From positions 28,182-92,181 of the forward strand of contig RWJK01000521.1 of NCBI GenBank assembly GCA_004335835.1: a DNA stretch of 64,000 bases. Reading direction: 5' to 3'. Position numbers and translations under genes: made by a program. Shown piece by piece: positions 44,179 to 55,360 of the stretch (position 1 is its first letter; every line of letters starts with the position of its first letter). The notes under the pieces were generated by a model that had not been told where the DNA came from, did no database searches, and was given only the letters and a program-made list of their open reading frames with translations. This DNA is from Scenedesmus sp. ARA3 (taxonomy: Eukaryota > Chlorophyta > Chlorophyceae > Sphaeropleales > Scenedesmaceae).

Positions 44179-44759
44179 ATGCTGGCCCTGCACAGCGGCC
44201 CCTGCGTTGCAGCCACCAGCCACAGGCGCCCTCACACAGCAGCCTCAGGCATCAGCAGCAGCAGCACCAACAGCAGCGCAGCACTCAGCAGCGTCAGGCG
44301 CAGCGCAGTTCGCACCATGCTGCCTGCAGGAGGGGCCTTCCAGCAGCCCCGCAGGAGCTTCTCTGTCGCTGCCATGTTTGGCTTCAAGTGGCCCTTTGGG
44401 GGCTCAGAGGAGAGCAAGGGAGGCAAGTACAAATAGTTGCAGGCAACGTATTTTGCAGTATAAAGTACTTTGCAGTGGGCCTGCTCGAAGGTGCCCCGCC
44501 ACCATGGCTGTCTGATCCTCAAATGTCCAAATGCGCTGCTTTTCCTGTTCCATACTTGTGTAGGCAAGTATGATGACATCTTGAAGTCAGCACGGCAGCC
44601 GCGCAAGCGGGGCTGTGAGCTGGCCCCTAGGGAGGCGCCTGAGGGCCTGAAGCTGGCTACGGTTGGGGGTGGGTGCGTACCAAGCGTCAGCAGCAGCAGC
44701 AGCAGCAGCAAGGGCAACAGCAGCTGCAGCAAGGGCGACCGCACCAGCACAGCGACAGC

Positions 44760-44852
<93 letters not shown>

Positions 44853-46367
44853 AAGCGCTGGGAGAGCTTGCAGCGCTGGAATGAGTGCCTGCAGCATCTG
44901 CAGCCAGGCATTCATGAGGGGCGCAGCACTCCAACTGTTGTGCCAGGTTTGCAGCTGTGCTCTGTACATGGGATTGCAATGCGCTTGGCGCGATCCGTTG
45001 ATTCAGCAGGCTGACAGTAGTGCCATGTGTTGCTGCTGCTGCTGCTGCTGCTGCTGTTTGCCGCTGCAGCTGCTTCTGGGGCCTTGAGCTGGCCTTCCAG
45101 CGCGTGCCGGGCGTGGTGAAGACGACTGTAGGCTACAGCGGCGGCAAGGCTGCCAACCCCACTTATGAGGAGGTGTGCATGGGCTTCACAGGGCACACTG
45201 AGGTGGTGCAGTGCACCTACGACCCCGACCAGGTGAGGCAGTCGATTGGCAAGGGCCGCAGCACGGTGTGTGTTTTTTAACCTGGTATGCCTCAAAGCAT
45301 GTTTTTCGCTGACCAGCCGGGTTGCAGGTGAGAGGTAGGTGGGTGTGCTGCATGTGTCGAGCTGCTGCTCTGTCATGCAGCGTACAATGGCATGATCAAA
45401 GCCTGTGGCTGTTGAACGCTCGAGAGCCAGGCTGTAGCTGGGCGCCAGCCAGCTGAGCAGGTTTCACAGCGGACGTGTCTCCCTGACCACATCTTGCCAC
45501 CGCCACCGCCCAGGAATAGTTCTCCCTTGCGTGCCAGTTGCTGTGCAGCTGCAGTGCCAACAGCACATCCCAGCAGCGCCGCTGCTGCTTCACCGCATTA
45601 TCTTGCCCCCTGACCCCTTCCCATGCATAAGGCTCTACTCATTGCGGCTGGTGCTGCCTGACCTCCTTTTTGTCGTTCCCATCCCCGCCCCACCCTCTTC
45701 CTGCTGCAGGTGACCTACAGGCAGCTGCTGGACGTGTTCTTCAACCGCGTGGACCCCACCACACTCAACAGGCAGGGCAACGACCGCGGCACGCAGTACC
45801 GCAGTGCAGTCTACACACACGACGAGGAGCAGCTGCAGCAGGCGCAGCAAAAGATCGCGGAAGTGAACGAGCAGCTGTCGCAGGTGGGGCCAGGAGACTT
45901 GCCTCCAGGCTGCATGGAGCGTGCGGCGTGCGCTGGTAGTGCTGCCATCACGCTGGTTGCTGTGTGGTGTTGTGGTTTAGCTGCCACCAGCGTATGCAGC
46001 CTCATCGCTGTCTTTGGTAGCATGCGTTCACTGGCATCCTGCATCGCGCATCTGCACAGGGCTGTGGCTGCAGTGCATACGGTGAAGGGGCGGAACTTGC
46101 TGCATGTACTGCATGCACACACCCTTGCTTGACATGTCCCTGCTGCTGCTGCCTCTGCTGCTGCTGCTGCTGCTGCTGCCTCTGCTGCTGCAGGGCCTGG
46201 GCGGCGTCAAGTGGCTGGGCCGTAAGGTGGTCACTGAGCTGGCCCCCTGCGGGGACTACTACCTGGCTGAGGCCTACCACCAGCAGTACCTGGAGAAGGG
46301 CGGGCGCATGGGGCGGGGGCAGTCGGCAGCTAAGGGCTGCACCGACCCCATCCGCTGCTACGGGTGA
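44179..46367 (+). CDS. MSRA: Peptide methionine sulfoxide reductase A
   Basis: Exons 44179..44422, 44564..44672, 45070..45232, 45710..45883, 46194..46367; 287 aa. The catalytic loop [18 protein letters not shown] carries the nucleophilic Cys, split by an intron just before it, followed by VGYSGG and [55 protein letters not shown] and the C-terminal [11 protein letters not shown] with its resolving Cys are typical of plant MsrA. It reduces methionine-S-sulfoxide in proteins using thioredoxin. The Ser/Ala/Arg-rich first ~75 residues fit an organelle transit peptide. The first intron appears to be GC-AG and is bounded by a 9-bp direct repeat; the second holds a long CAG array. Confidence 0.95.
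44421..44570 (+). repeat. 9-bp direct repeat bounding a GC-AG intron in MsrA
   Basis: AGGCAAGTA occurs at 44421-44429 and 44562-44570. Reading AG|GCAAGT..TGTAG|GC keeps frame (GGKYDDIL). The apparent GT donor at 44429 does not. Confidence 0.75.
44762..44850. repeat. Long CAG array in MsrA intron 2
   Basis: About 29 nearly uninterrupted CAG/AGC units, preceded by a broken CAG-rich stretch from 44687. In this intron the transcript-sense repeat is CAG; the CTG run near 45030-45058 is closer to the acceptor. Confidence 0.9.
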
Positions 46368-47604
46368 AGCGGCAGCAAAGGACAGCTGAGCTTTGTTGTG
46401 TGGCACAGGCGTTGGCAGCAACAGCAGGTGTGTGCACATGACTGTGCAGGCCACTTGTGGAGCGTGCTGGCGCCAGGAACGGTTGCTGGCATTGGCCGCT
46501 GGTGACCGATGGCCAGAGCATTTGCTATGCGGGTGGTAGCAGGCTCTTGACAGAATGGACAGCAGTGCATAGTGTACTGCCGAGTCCTTACTGTCACAAG
46601 CTCTTCAAGTCTGTTGTTACACACCATTGTTACAAGCTGTATGCGTGCTCTTGGTCACTACCATGCACGGGTGGTGGGCAGCTTGTTTTGGCCTATGTTT
46701 ATGGGCAGGTGTGCTGTTGTCTGTGGCTGCAGCAGTAGTGCAGGCACATGCCACAACTGCACTGGCGGTCGTGTGGGGCATTACACTGCACACATATCAT
46801 TTGCTGTACACACGACATGTGTCGATGTTGTGCTTGCGTACAATCAAATTTCTGTCAACATGTGAAGCACTGCAGTAGGCTGTCAAAGTCGTTGATACAG
46901 CTGCTTTGTGCAGTTGTAACCGCTCCGCCCTTGTTGCTGCATATGCCAACACCAGGCATAGTATGTCGCATTGGCATTCATCTGGCGTGGCCGCTTGGTA
47001 GCCAGATGTTCTCCATGTGCATGATACATGTAACAACATATACATGTACTCACAAGCATCCAAGAAGCTTCCACTCTGTCAACATCTTGACAGAGAAACT
47101 GCATCAGGAAGTACGCAAGCAGGACAGCGATGCATCCAACAAGGACAGACCCTTGACACTCTGAGGTGTCTGAGTGTCAGCGTGTAACATTTGGTACACC
47201 TTGCAAGAGAACACGCCGAAGGATGGCTGGTCGGCACCACCGCTGCCAGCGCTGGCAGCACAAGCCATGGTGCGTTTATCAAACCTGGTAGGTCTTGTCA
47301 TCATCAGCTTATGGCAGGCCATACGAGCAGTGGGATGCCAAAAAAGATTAGATGCCACACATATGCACTAGAGTGTGCGCCACAACCCCACCGGCAACGT
47401 GGATTTGACGAAGTGTGGCCGATACACAACTGGACACCCTAGGGCGAGCAGCAACAGCAAACCCATCATGGAAGATGCCCTTCCGACGGTCCCAAGTGTC
47501 CATGTGCGTACTTGGAAACCGCTGTTGCGCCAGAGCCTAAGGCTTGGACTATTGGTGTCACAGCTGCGAGCACCACTGATGGCTCTGCCACGCACTAAAT
47601 TGCA
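46368..47604. other. Region between convergent MsrA and coiled-coil genes; no secure gene
   Basis: On minus, ATG 47269 opens a ~24-residue Ala/Gly-rich leader (MACAASAGSGGADQPSFG). About 100 bp further a hydrophobic stretch (VLVGCIAVLLAYFLMQFL) ends at a GTGAGT donor near 46990-47080. A small membrane-protein gene is possible but I could not join exons convincingly. Confidence 0.35.
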
Positions 47605-48534
47605 TCAGTGCTGCTGCTGCTGCTGCATTGCCGCTAGGTCTGCCTCCAGTGCCTGCCGCCTGGCCCGCTCAGCTGCCACAGCAGCCTCCAGCCGCTTCAG
47701 CCGCCCAGCAAGCACCTGAACCCAGTACACACAAACAGCAGCAGTGCCACAGTGCACAGAGGTCGACATATGGCTGAGACGTCTCAGCCTTGGGGCAACA
47801 GAATACATCAGCAATTGCTCCAGAATATACAATGCATTAGGACATGTGGCAACTTGCATGGCGGCATGCATGACGAGTCCAGCTGCATTTGAGCGTGATG
47901 ATGCTGTATACAGCTGCTTGAGCAGTCGTCGCGCAGCAACGCTGTGGCACACTGGTTCTATGTCTAGCTTGGCAGTGCAGCAGTTGTGGGACCTACCGCC
48001 GTTGTTGACGTCATTGTGCTGCCGCACTGTGAACCGCTTGCACCTTGCCGCTGCCCCTTGGCACAGCCAGAGCGAGCACCAAGGCTGCTTGCTGCCATGC
48101 TGCCAGCGTGTAAGCGGGATGCCTTGCTGCTACTGCTGCCCACTGCTGATACAGACTTGCTGCAGCTGACGCTGCTACTCGCTCCAGACTGGAGTTGCTG
48201 CTTTTCTTTCTGTTCCTTCTTGTGGTTCCCTGTTTGGCTCTGAGCAGCTGCCAGGGTGGCAGCCAGCTGCTGCACTTGTGGCCCAACGCTGCCTGACTCA
48301 ACCAGCTGCTGCTGCTCTTTCATGGCCTGCTTCACCCAGAACCCCTCTTGCAGTGCTCTTTCCTTCTCAATACGCTGCAACACATTGGGAAGGCACTTCC
48401 AGTGACAGAGGTGCACAGCTGCTGCAATGCTCGTCAGGTATGCCTCTCGCAACCATAGCTCCCGGAAGCTGCTGCTGTCGCCGTACCTGGGTCCAGGCCT
48501 TCGCTAGCTGTGTGTGGTACATATTATAAGCCAT
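47605..48534 (-). CDS. Small coiled-coil protein of unknown function
   Basis: Exons on minus 48534..48487, 48374..47997, 47715..47605, all phase 0; 178 aa. Helical segments: MAYNMYHTQLAKAWTQ joined to RIEKERALQEGFWVKQAMKE, then VQQLAATLAAAQ; a low-complexity Lys/Gln/Ser middle (NHKKEQKEKQQLQ); and a C-terminal coiled coil LAGRLKRLEAAVAAERARRQ ending in a short Gln run and His. No catalytic motif or membrane segment. The charged heptads suggest a structural or cytoskeletal role, not established. The first ATG with splice support was used; the frame is open upstream, so a longer N-terminus is possible. Confidence 0.6.
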
Positions 48535-49691
48535 AGTTGAGTCCTGAGCCGAAAGAGCTGTAGGCTGCCAAACGCAAGGGGTGTTCCCGCGCTGTAAGCT
48601 GAGCACGCTGGAGCTGTGCGACGGATGCTCGCGCGAGTCTCTGGTTGTTTGCTTGCTGTTTAACACTCACAGCCAAAGCATTACCGGTCGTTCATGCTGT
48701 AACAATTGCAGCCACCAATTGCAACAAGTACTAAACATGTGCATGCAAGCATATGACATGCATGTGACAGCTGACACGCCATGCGTGCAGGTGCAACTGC
48801 CTGTTGGCCTGCCCACTTTGCAGTGCCAGCCACCGTCGAGCCACAACATCAGGCAATGTCCCAGTGTTTCTACCCACCAACCGATGCCATGCAGCAACCT
48901 ACACGGAGTCAAGGTACGCCACCGCACACCAACAAACCAGTGACACAACTCTGATCCAACTCTGCAGATCTTGTGGCCGCAACCTTCGACAGTGACATCA
49001 CCAGGCTGTTGCCCGGACAGCGGCAGCTACACACAAAACGCTGCTCCAACCTCCTCATCCTCTCCAGCTGTTGTTTGGTTGCAATGTGGCGGCTCCAGTG
49101 CTTCTAAAAGGTTGGCAGATGATGAAGCACCTGGGGCAGCAGACATCGGTTGCAGTAAGCTCACAGAACAACAGCCTCAGTGCTTACGCGAGGCATGGAC
49201 ATTGCTGCAACAAGCTGGCGATGCATGCCTGTACCAGAATGGCAAGAAATCAAACGGTGAGCCAGCGTGGCACACAACTAGGCAGCTGCAGCACCCATGC
49301 ACACCAGTGCGTCAATCACTCCAGCTTGACAGCTTGTTGACAGGCTGTTGAGCTTGCCAGTCTGAACAACACGCCGGAAACTGCACAGGAGGCAGGGAGT
49401 CACGCTGTCCCTGGTCACTGCACCATGCGCACAGCACCATGTGCTCGCTGACTTGCCAAACAGCTCACCTGTGATGCAAAGGCCCACTGAAACGCGCTGC
49501 CAGTTCCATGCTGTTGACAACTGGCGGGAGTCTGCTCAGGCTTGTGAGCTGCCACAGCTCTGTGTTGCCAGTTCGCTGCTGTGCCTGCTTCCCTACTGCA
49601 GCTGCAGGAAGTGCTGGCGGGGTGCCGCAATGACGGTCCAAGGGCTCTGCACCGGAGCACATTTGCTGGTTGCTGGTTGCTTGAGCGCTGC
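48535..49691. other. Intergenic; no gene recognised
   Basis: Between the coiled-coil gene's 5' end and the calcineurin B stop. Both flanking genes are on minus. No supported frame. Confidence 0.5.
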
Positions 49692-51300
49692 TCAGCACAC
49701 CGTGAACGTAAACTTGCTGTACAGGTCCACCCTGCAGTGAAGCAGCAGCCAGCAGGCGCATCCATCACATCTCACGCGCCACCCAACACAGGAGTAGGGC
49801 CACCCATAAGCGACAAGTATGCACAGTATTGCTCTCTCTGGTGCACTTGGAAGTGCATGCACACAGGCGGCTGGCTGCTGTACCCTGCTGCCAGAATTGC
49901 GCATGAAACCGCCAGCGCCGCCGCACCTGTTCACGAGCGCCGCAAACCCGCCTCAAACATGACTTTCTCACTGCGACATGTCATGAGCCTGTATCCTTGC
50001 TGCTGCGCCCTGCTGCCAACCCATGACATGCTTTAGCCAGCATGGCCAGAGCTGCCCACCTGTTCATGAGCGCCACAAACTCGCGGAAGTCCAGCCGCCA
50101 GTCCCCATCCGTGTCGTACTGCAGCATGGTGGCCTGCACCACGCGCTCCAGCTGCTGGTCGCCTACGCCCTCACCCAGCAGCTGCTGCAGCATGCTGAAC
50201 AGCTCCTGCGCGCTGATGCAGCCGTCCGCGTCCAGGTCATACAGCCTGCTTGCAGGAAAGGGCGGGAGAGTGCAGCAGGCCGGCAGGTAAGGTAGTCACA
50301 CAGAGTGGGAAGCAGTGCAGCACTGCTGCTACGCAGCGCTGGCTGGTATGATGGCGCCGGGTTACTACCGCAGCACGCGGCTGCAAAGGTGCAAGGATCG
50401 GCACTTCGTGTGATGCATCATGCCGCATCACATGAAGCAGCCCTTGCTTACAACTGCTGTACAGTACCTAGAGATGCGTGACCCTGCTTTTGCTGCGGTG
50501 GACAATTCTTGAATCAGTGCCAGCAGTTGCCGGCTGGCTGTTGTGAAGCCTGCCTTCACACAGCTGCTAAACAAAACTTTGAACCACCCCTGGCGCTCAC
50601 GTGAAGGCTAGTCTGTACATGTCATCCGCCGTCTTGATGGTGCCAAACCACTCAATCGCCTGCAGGCACAGTGCTTGTCAGTGTACAACTGCTTGCAGGA
50701 ACAAGTGTACAGGACCGGAGTGCCGCTGGCAGGTGATGCTGCAAACTCAACTGCGGCGCTGCGTAAAAGCTTGCTGATGAACCGGGGCGCTGCAGTAGCT
50801 GACATCTCGTTGCACAGATCTGTACGTCACACTGCGCAGCTGCTGCCAGTGGTATGACGTGGCTGCCATGCTGTCGCGCTGTACAGCACGCGTGTGCTGC
50901 TGCTGCTGCTGCTGCGCACCTTGATGAACTCCTGCAGCGTGAGGAAGCCGTCTCCATCATCATCCAGCAGCTCAAACATGCGAGGCACCAGCGGGTTGCC
51001 TGCCAGCTCAGGCTGCAGGAACAAGGCAAGTGTACAACAGCAAGTAGGCTACAGTGTTGCAACATGTTGACCAGGTGCCAAGGTTGTGTTGACAGCATGC
51101 ACGGAGAGCAGGTGGGCAAGCATGCATGAGTGGTGCAAGGATGCAGCTGACAAGTTGGCTGCAGTGCTTACCAGCAGCAAGATGTCCTCTATTGATGCCT
51201 GGCCATCACCACCAGACAGGCGCTTGAACTTCTGCTCCACGCACTGCAGCTGCTCTTTAGTGAGGTGCTGTGACGACAGCTGGCTGTATCCTGAACCCAT
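49692..51300 (-). CDS. CNB: Calcineurin regulatory subunit B (EF-hand protein)
   Basis: Exons on minus: 51300..51172, 51012..50920, 50659..50601, 50245..50060, 49731..49692; 168 aa, all phases consistent and close to the 170 aa of animal and fungal CNB. An N-myristoylation context (MGSGYS) starts the protein. EF1 (SGGDGQASIEDI) is degenerate. PELAGNPLVPRMFELL is the CNB hallmark between EF1 and EF2. EF2 DDDGDGFLTLQE and EF3 DLDADGCISAQE are complete loops; EF4 DTDGDWRLDFRE has Trp where Gly is usual. The protein ends VDLYSKFTFTVC. It should confer calcium dependence on the phosphatase subunit A; a CBL- or CHP-type sensor is the alternative, but the PEL.NPL motif and length favour CNB. Confidence 0.88.
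49920..50090 (-). repeat. Donor-edge duplication, calcineurin B exon 4
   Basis: The exon end at 50060 (plus strand CACCTGTTCATGAGCGCC) recurs at 49924-49955 as CACCTGTTCACGAGCGCC, offset 133 bp. CAG|GTG is preserved in the copy. Confidence 0.8.
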
Positions 51301-51954
51301 CTAAAACTTGCTTGTGTTCAGATGTGAAGGCAACTCCTGAGAAGCCCACGCAGGGTGTGGAAAGGCCCAGCCTGGCACCTCAGGTTCGAAATGGCTGTAC
51401 AGTACTGCAGTCAGGGCCTGCTATCGGCATAGCCTGGAAAGAACAAGTACATGAAGCCATATGAACTGTTCTCTTTGCTTCTAACGCCGTACATCTGGTC
51501 AGATACGTGAGCGCGGTTCTGCTTGCCTTGCAAAGCCCATGCTGGGGCTGTCATCACCTGCGCGAGCCAGCGGCTTTGCTGCAATCCAAAGTTCTTTACG
51601 TTGTGATCGTGCAGCTCCGCGATGTCTCACCTATGAACCAGCCCCGACACATCACACCTGCTGTCTTCATCACCTCACCTTGCTTGTTCAGCAGCTGTCA
51701 ATCTGCGACACACGGTTCCTGCCAGTTTCAGTGGCATCTGTATTGCATATTAAAAACTTGAGAAGTACTGCGCAGCAGCAGCAGCAGCAGCAGCAGTGGC
51801 AACAGCACCAGCAACATCACTGGCAGCAGCATCACTGGTAGCTGCAGCACAGTTGCTTGCAGCAACCAAACTAAGTAGCAGCAGCAGTAAGGGGCACATC
51901 CCTCCAGGCAGAGGCTACATTGCAGTTTGCTAGCAAGGTAGCTTCTGAGCAGCC
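51301..51954. promoter_or_regulatory. Divergent interval between calcineurin B and HIG1-like gene
   Basis: 654 bp. Contains a CAG run at 51775-51795. No recognised promoter motif. Confidence 0.45.
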
Positions 51955-52599
51955 ATGTCTGCCCCACCAGCCCGCCCTCAACAACCCCAAGGGGCACCAC
52001 TGGCAGTGATGCACCCCATCGCTCAAGCAGGTGAGCCGTGCATGGGGCTACATGCTGCAGCTGCAGCCCTGTCAATACATTGCACTGCGCCGCAGGTGTG
52101 TGTCTGTGTGTAGCAGACGTGCACATCAGCTGTTGTGAGGGCATGCACCATGCATGAGGCGCATGTGTGAAGCGCATTCTGTGCGTTGGTTTGTCTTGAG
52201 CGCATACACTTTTCAGCATGGTTGCCCCGTGCATGTACTGTTAGTGACACAAAACGGATGTAGCGGCACCAGCTGACTTTGAAACACACCAGCTTCAGCA
52301 CACTCCCACATGACAATATTCTACGGCAGTCGCCTTCACCCTGTGCTCCTTTTTCACATCTGCATCCTGCAGGTATGGTGGCCTGCCTGGGCAGCATTGC
52401 AGGCAGCGCCCTGATTGGCGGCATCGCCTACTCGCGCGGCAACAGGAGGATGTACGACAGCATGGTCAAAGCCCGCATGGTGCTGGCCGCCACAGGCTTC
52501 GGCCTCTACAGCAGCGCCAGCGGCTGGCTGCAGCCGCCCAGCTTCCTGAACAGCGTGTTTGGCTGCGAGCCGCGCCTGCAGCCCTCAAAGACACAGTGA
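51955..52599 (+). CDS. Small two-helix membrane protein, HIG1-domain-like
   Basis: Exons 51955..52030 and 52373..52599; 100 aa. A Pro/Gln-rich N-terminus (MSAPPARPQQPQGAPLAV) precedes PIAQAGMVACLGSIAGSALI, a charged turn SRGNRRMYDSMVKARM and a second hydrophobic helix LAATGFGLYSSASGWL. The order (N)P.-G-CL, helix, RGN, M.-AR-[VM], helix matches HIG1 domain proteins, which sit in the mitochondrial inner membrane and assist respiratory complexes (Rcf1/HIGD). The tail PSFLNSVFGCEPRLQPSKTQ is longer than usual and has been duplicated downstream. The HIG1 assignment is moderate because the second helix is diverged. Confidence 0.6.
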
Positions 52600-53010
52600 C
52601 TTGCGGCGGCAGCAGATGGGGGCAGCAGCAGCAGCAGCAGCAGCAGGAGCGCTGTTGCCGGGTCAGCGCCCTGCTCGATTGCGCCGACAGGGCCAATCTC
52701 ATGTTTGTGCAGCAGCAGGCTCATGTTTGTGCAGCAGCAGGCGACTGTGGCGGCAGCAGCACCCTGTGGCTACCTTTGACCGTGCAGCTACAAAGGGGCT
52801 TCTTGAACAGCGTGTTCACCAGCGAGCCGCGCTTGCAGCCCTCAAAGACACAGTGAGGTGTCAGCAGCAGAAGCAGCAGGTGCTGTTGTCAGGGTTGTGC
52901 CCTGCACGATTGCGCCGACAGGGCCAGTCTCAAGGGTGTGCAGCAGCTGGCGACAGTGACGGCCGCAGCAGCCTGCAGCCACCTATCACCCGTGCAGCTG
53001 CAGATGAATG
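52535..53010 (+). repeat. Terminal-exon plus 3'-flank duplication, HIG1-like gene
   Basis: The unit from about 52535 (SFLNSVFGCEPRLQPSKTQ, stop 52597-52599, then flank) recurs from about 52795 (SVFTSEPRLQPSKTQ, stop at 52854-52856). Flank segments such as GATTGCGCCGACAGGGCCA also match. Offset is ~257 bp. Inside unit 1 a ~24-bp CATGTTTGTGCAGCAGCAGG segment is itself doubled. Confidence 0.88.
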
Positions 53011-54540
53011 GGATGCCATGGCCATGGTTTGACTGCAATGTACACTCAATGAGCGGCCGAGCCATCCAACAGTCATTGCAAGTCCCAGCCAACCATCAAG
53101 CAGATCTCCTAGTTGTCCCAGCTGTCACAGCAGCATACACCAAGTGATACGGCAGGGTGGCAATGGCGCAGCATCATATGTGCCGCCCCATGCCAGTCTT
53201 CACAGCACTGGAAGCTGCGGTGCACGCCAGCCAATGCCCACAGCCGTCACCCCATATGCAGATCAGGGACATTGGCAGCTACATTGGAAGAGCCTGTCTA
53301 TTGGCTTTGTCTCCGCCTTGACCCTGCTGCTAGTTGTCCCGCATGCATAGCCACCACATGCTTTTGGAGGCCATTTGCAGTCGCATTAAATGTGGGGAGC
53401 GGGGTCACTTGCTGTTTTGGCACAGCTGGTGGCGCATCAACTGCTGTCACCGTCACGCATCAACTGCATTGCAGCATTTGTGTCTGCATCGTGTGTTGCA
53501 TCCGTTTTGAAGGCGGGAATGGCTGTGGCTGGAGTTCTCACCCATGGCAACTGGAGTTCGTTTGCACAGTGCGACGGGGTGTGTTTAAGCATGCAGCCCC
53601 AGCAATCAGGGTGCAGCAACATGCCCGCCAAGCTGGCTTGCCAAGCGAGGGGTGGTGTCATTGTTCCCATTGCCGCTTCTAGCAAGGTTGGCGCGCAGCC
53701 TGCCCTGGCAGGCAAACTCAGCTGTTAAAATAGTATTATGATGATACTGTGTTTGGGCAGTTGCTTGGTTGTGCAGCATGTTGCTCACAACATATTGACT
53801 GTAAGGTCAATGGCATGCATGGTTGTGGCTCATGCCGCATTACTGTAAAGTCCACAGTTCCCAGCAGCAATCGGCCCTGTGTGATTGCTGTGGTCCACAG
53901 CAGCATTGCACGGCAATATCTTTTGACATTGCTGAACCAAAGGCGGACCAGATTGCCGTCATATATGTTACAGAGTGAACCCTGTCTGCAGCTGCTGCAG
54001 CTGACTCATGAGCCACTACCATCCAGTTTTGACACTCAAAACTGCAGCCACAATTGGTGCCAAGTGGCGCAGACCACTCTTGCCCTCAAGGAAGGTTTCG
54101 ACCCTCTAAGCACAGATGTCCACCAACCATGCGCAGGCCGTAAATTTACGGCGCGCACAAGCGGAACCCGCACTCGTTCAGTGCAACACACTGCTGCCAA
54201 TTTCAGGCAGCCGAGACCTAGACAGTCAGCCCTCAGACCAACACAGCACACGCCCCGTGCTGGTGGCTGCCTGCCGCAAGGCAGGCCAGCACAGCGCCAC
54301 ATGCACAAGTATCCAGTGTACAGCAAGACAGCCATGAACACAAAGTCAGCGCTCGGAGCCTGCTGTTGCCGCAGCTGTGAGGCCTGACTTTGCATTTGGT
54401 GTCAGGTTTCTTGAAGTGTACATTTGCAGCTGTGTATCACTGCACCTACTTTCCCACGCCGCAACGCCAGCGCTGCACTACATTGGTAGCTCCGTGCCTG
54501 CACGTACATGCGCCAGCCCAGCATTGCTGCCTGGCGTTGC
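53011..54540. other. Region between convergent HIG1-like and PUB genes; no gene recognised
   Basis: Several frames exceed 150 codons on plus but have no family resemblance, atypical composition and no splice support. Treated as non-coding or 3' UTR. Confidence 0.45.
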
Positions 54541-55360
54541 TCACGCCTGCACGCTGACCATGGCTGCCAGGTTCTTGCTGGAGCTGGAGCGCATGTCCTT
54601 CTGCAGCCGCTCCTTGGCGGCCTCCACAATGCGCACCTGTGCAGCAGCAGCAGCAGCGGCAACAGGATGGGTCACTGTGCAACAAAGGAGACGAGAAGGC
54701 CAACCTACTTACATCGGCGCAGCATTGCAGGGGCTGGCTTGCAGCACTCGTGCCCTGCAACACAAACCCACAAGACTGGCATGCGGTGCTATTTGGCAGC
54801 AATGTGCATGGCAGCTGCTGCACTTCAAAACATCAAACCACGCACCTCCTTCATGGAGAAGAAGGTGCCCTCGCGCACCACCAGCTCCTGCGGGTTGGCC
54901 TCGTCAGCCACCCAGCCCAGCGCAGCCATGGCCTCCAGTGCACCTGGGGACAGCGGCAGCAGGCAGCACAACACCACGATGAGCATCAGCCAATGAAGCA
55001 GCTACCGCTTTGTTCAGCAGTGCTAGCAAGTGACGCATCTTTGAACAAGCCACTTGCTCACTTGCATGTATGCTGCTGATGCAAGCAAACCTACGCGTCC
55101 CACGTTCCTGCAAATGCCCTTCCGCTGCTGCCGGCACTACCAGCACTGCAGAACACAGGCGCCAGGTGGCAGCTGCCACGCCAGCAGCCCTCACCGTGTG
55201 TGCTGCTGATGGTGTCTGCCACCTTCTTGTTGGTGAGCTTCACGCGCCTGAACTTGTCCTCGCGCGGGCTCACCGCGCAGTTGTACAGCAGCTTGCCCAT
55301 CACCTCCAGCGTCTCAACAGACTTGACTGCCTGCACGGCGGCCTCCACCTCTGCAGACAT
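54541..55360 (-). CDS. Stand-alone PUB-domain protein
   Basis: Exons on minus 55360..55195, 54943..54846, 54636..54541; 119 aa. The whole protein is a PUB/PUG fold: VKSVETLEVMGKLLYNCAVS, then PREDKFRRVKLTNKKV (the PUB signature around P.-[ED]-KFR-[KR]-[IV]-[KR]-L-[ST]-N), a GALEAMAALGWV helix and a final helix IVEAAKERLQKDM. PUB domains bind the C-terminal tail of the AAA ATPase p97/CDC48 and usually sit in larger proteins (PNGase, UBXD1, HOIP); here there is nothing else, unless further 5' exons exist beyond ATG 55360. A role as a CDC48 cofactor is inferred. Confidence 0.8.

Noticed and set aside
53749..54387. 212-codon open frame on plus
   Set aside because: No splice continuity, no recognisable domain, and unlike the codon pattern of neighbouring genes.
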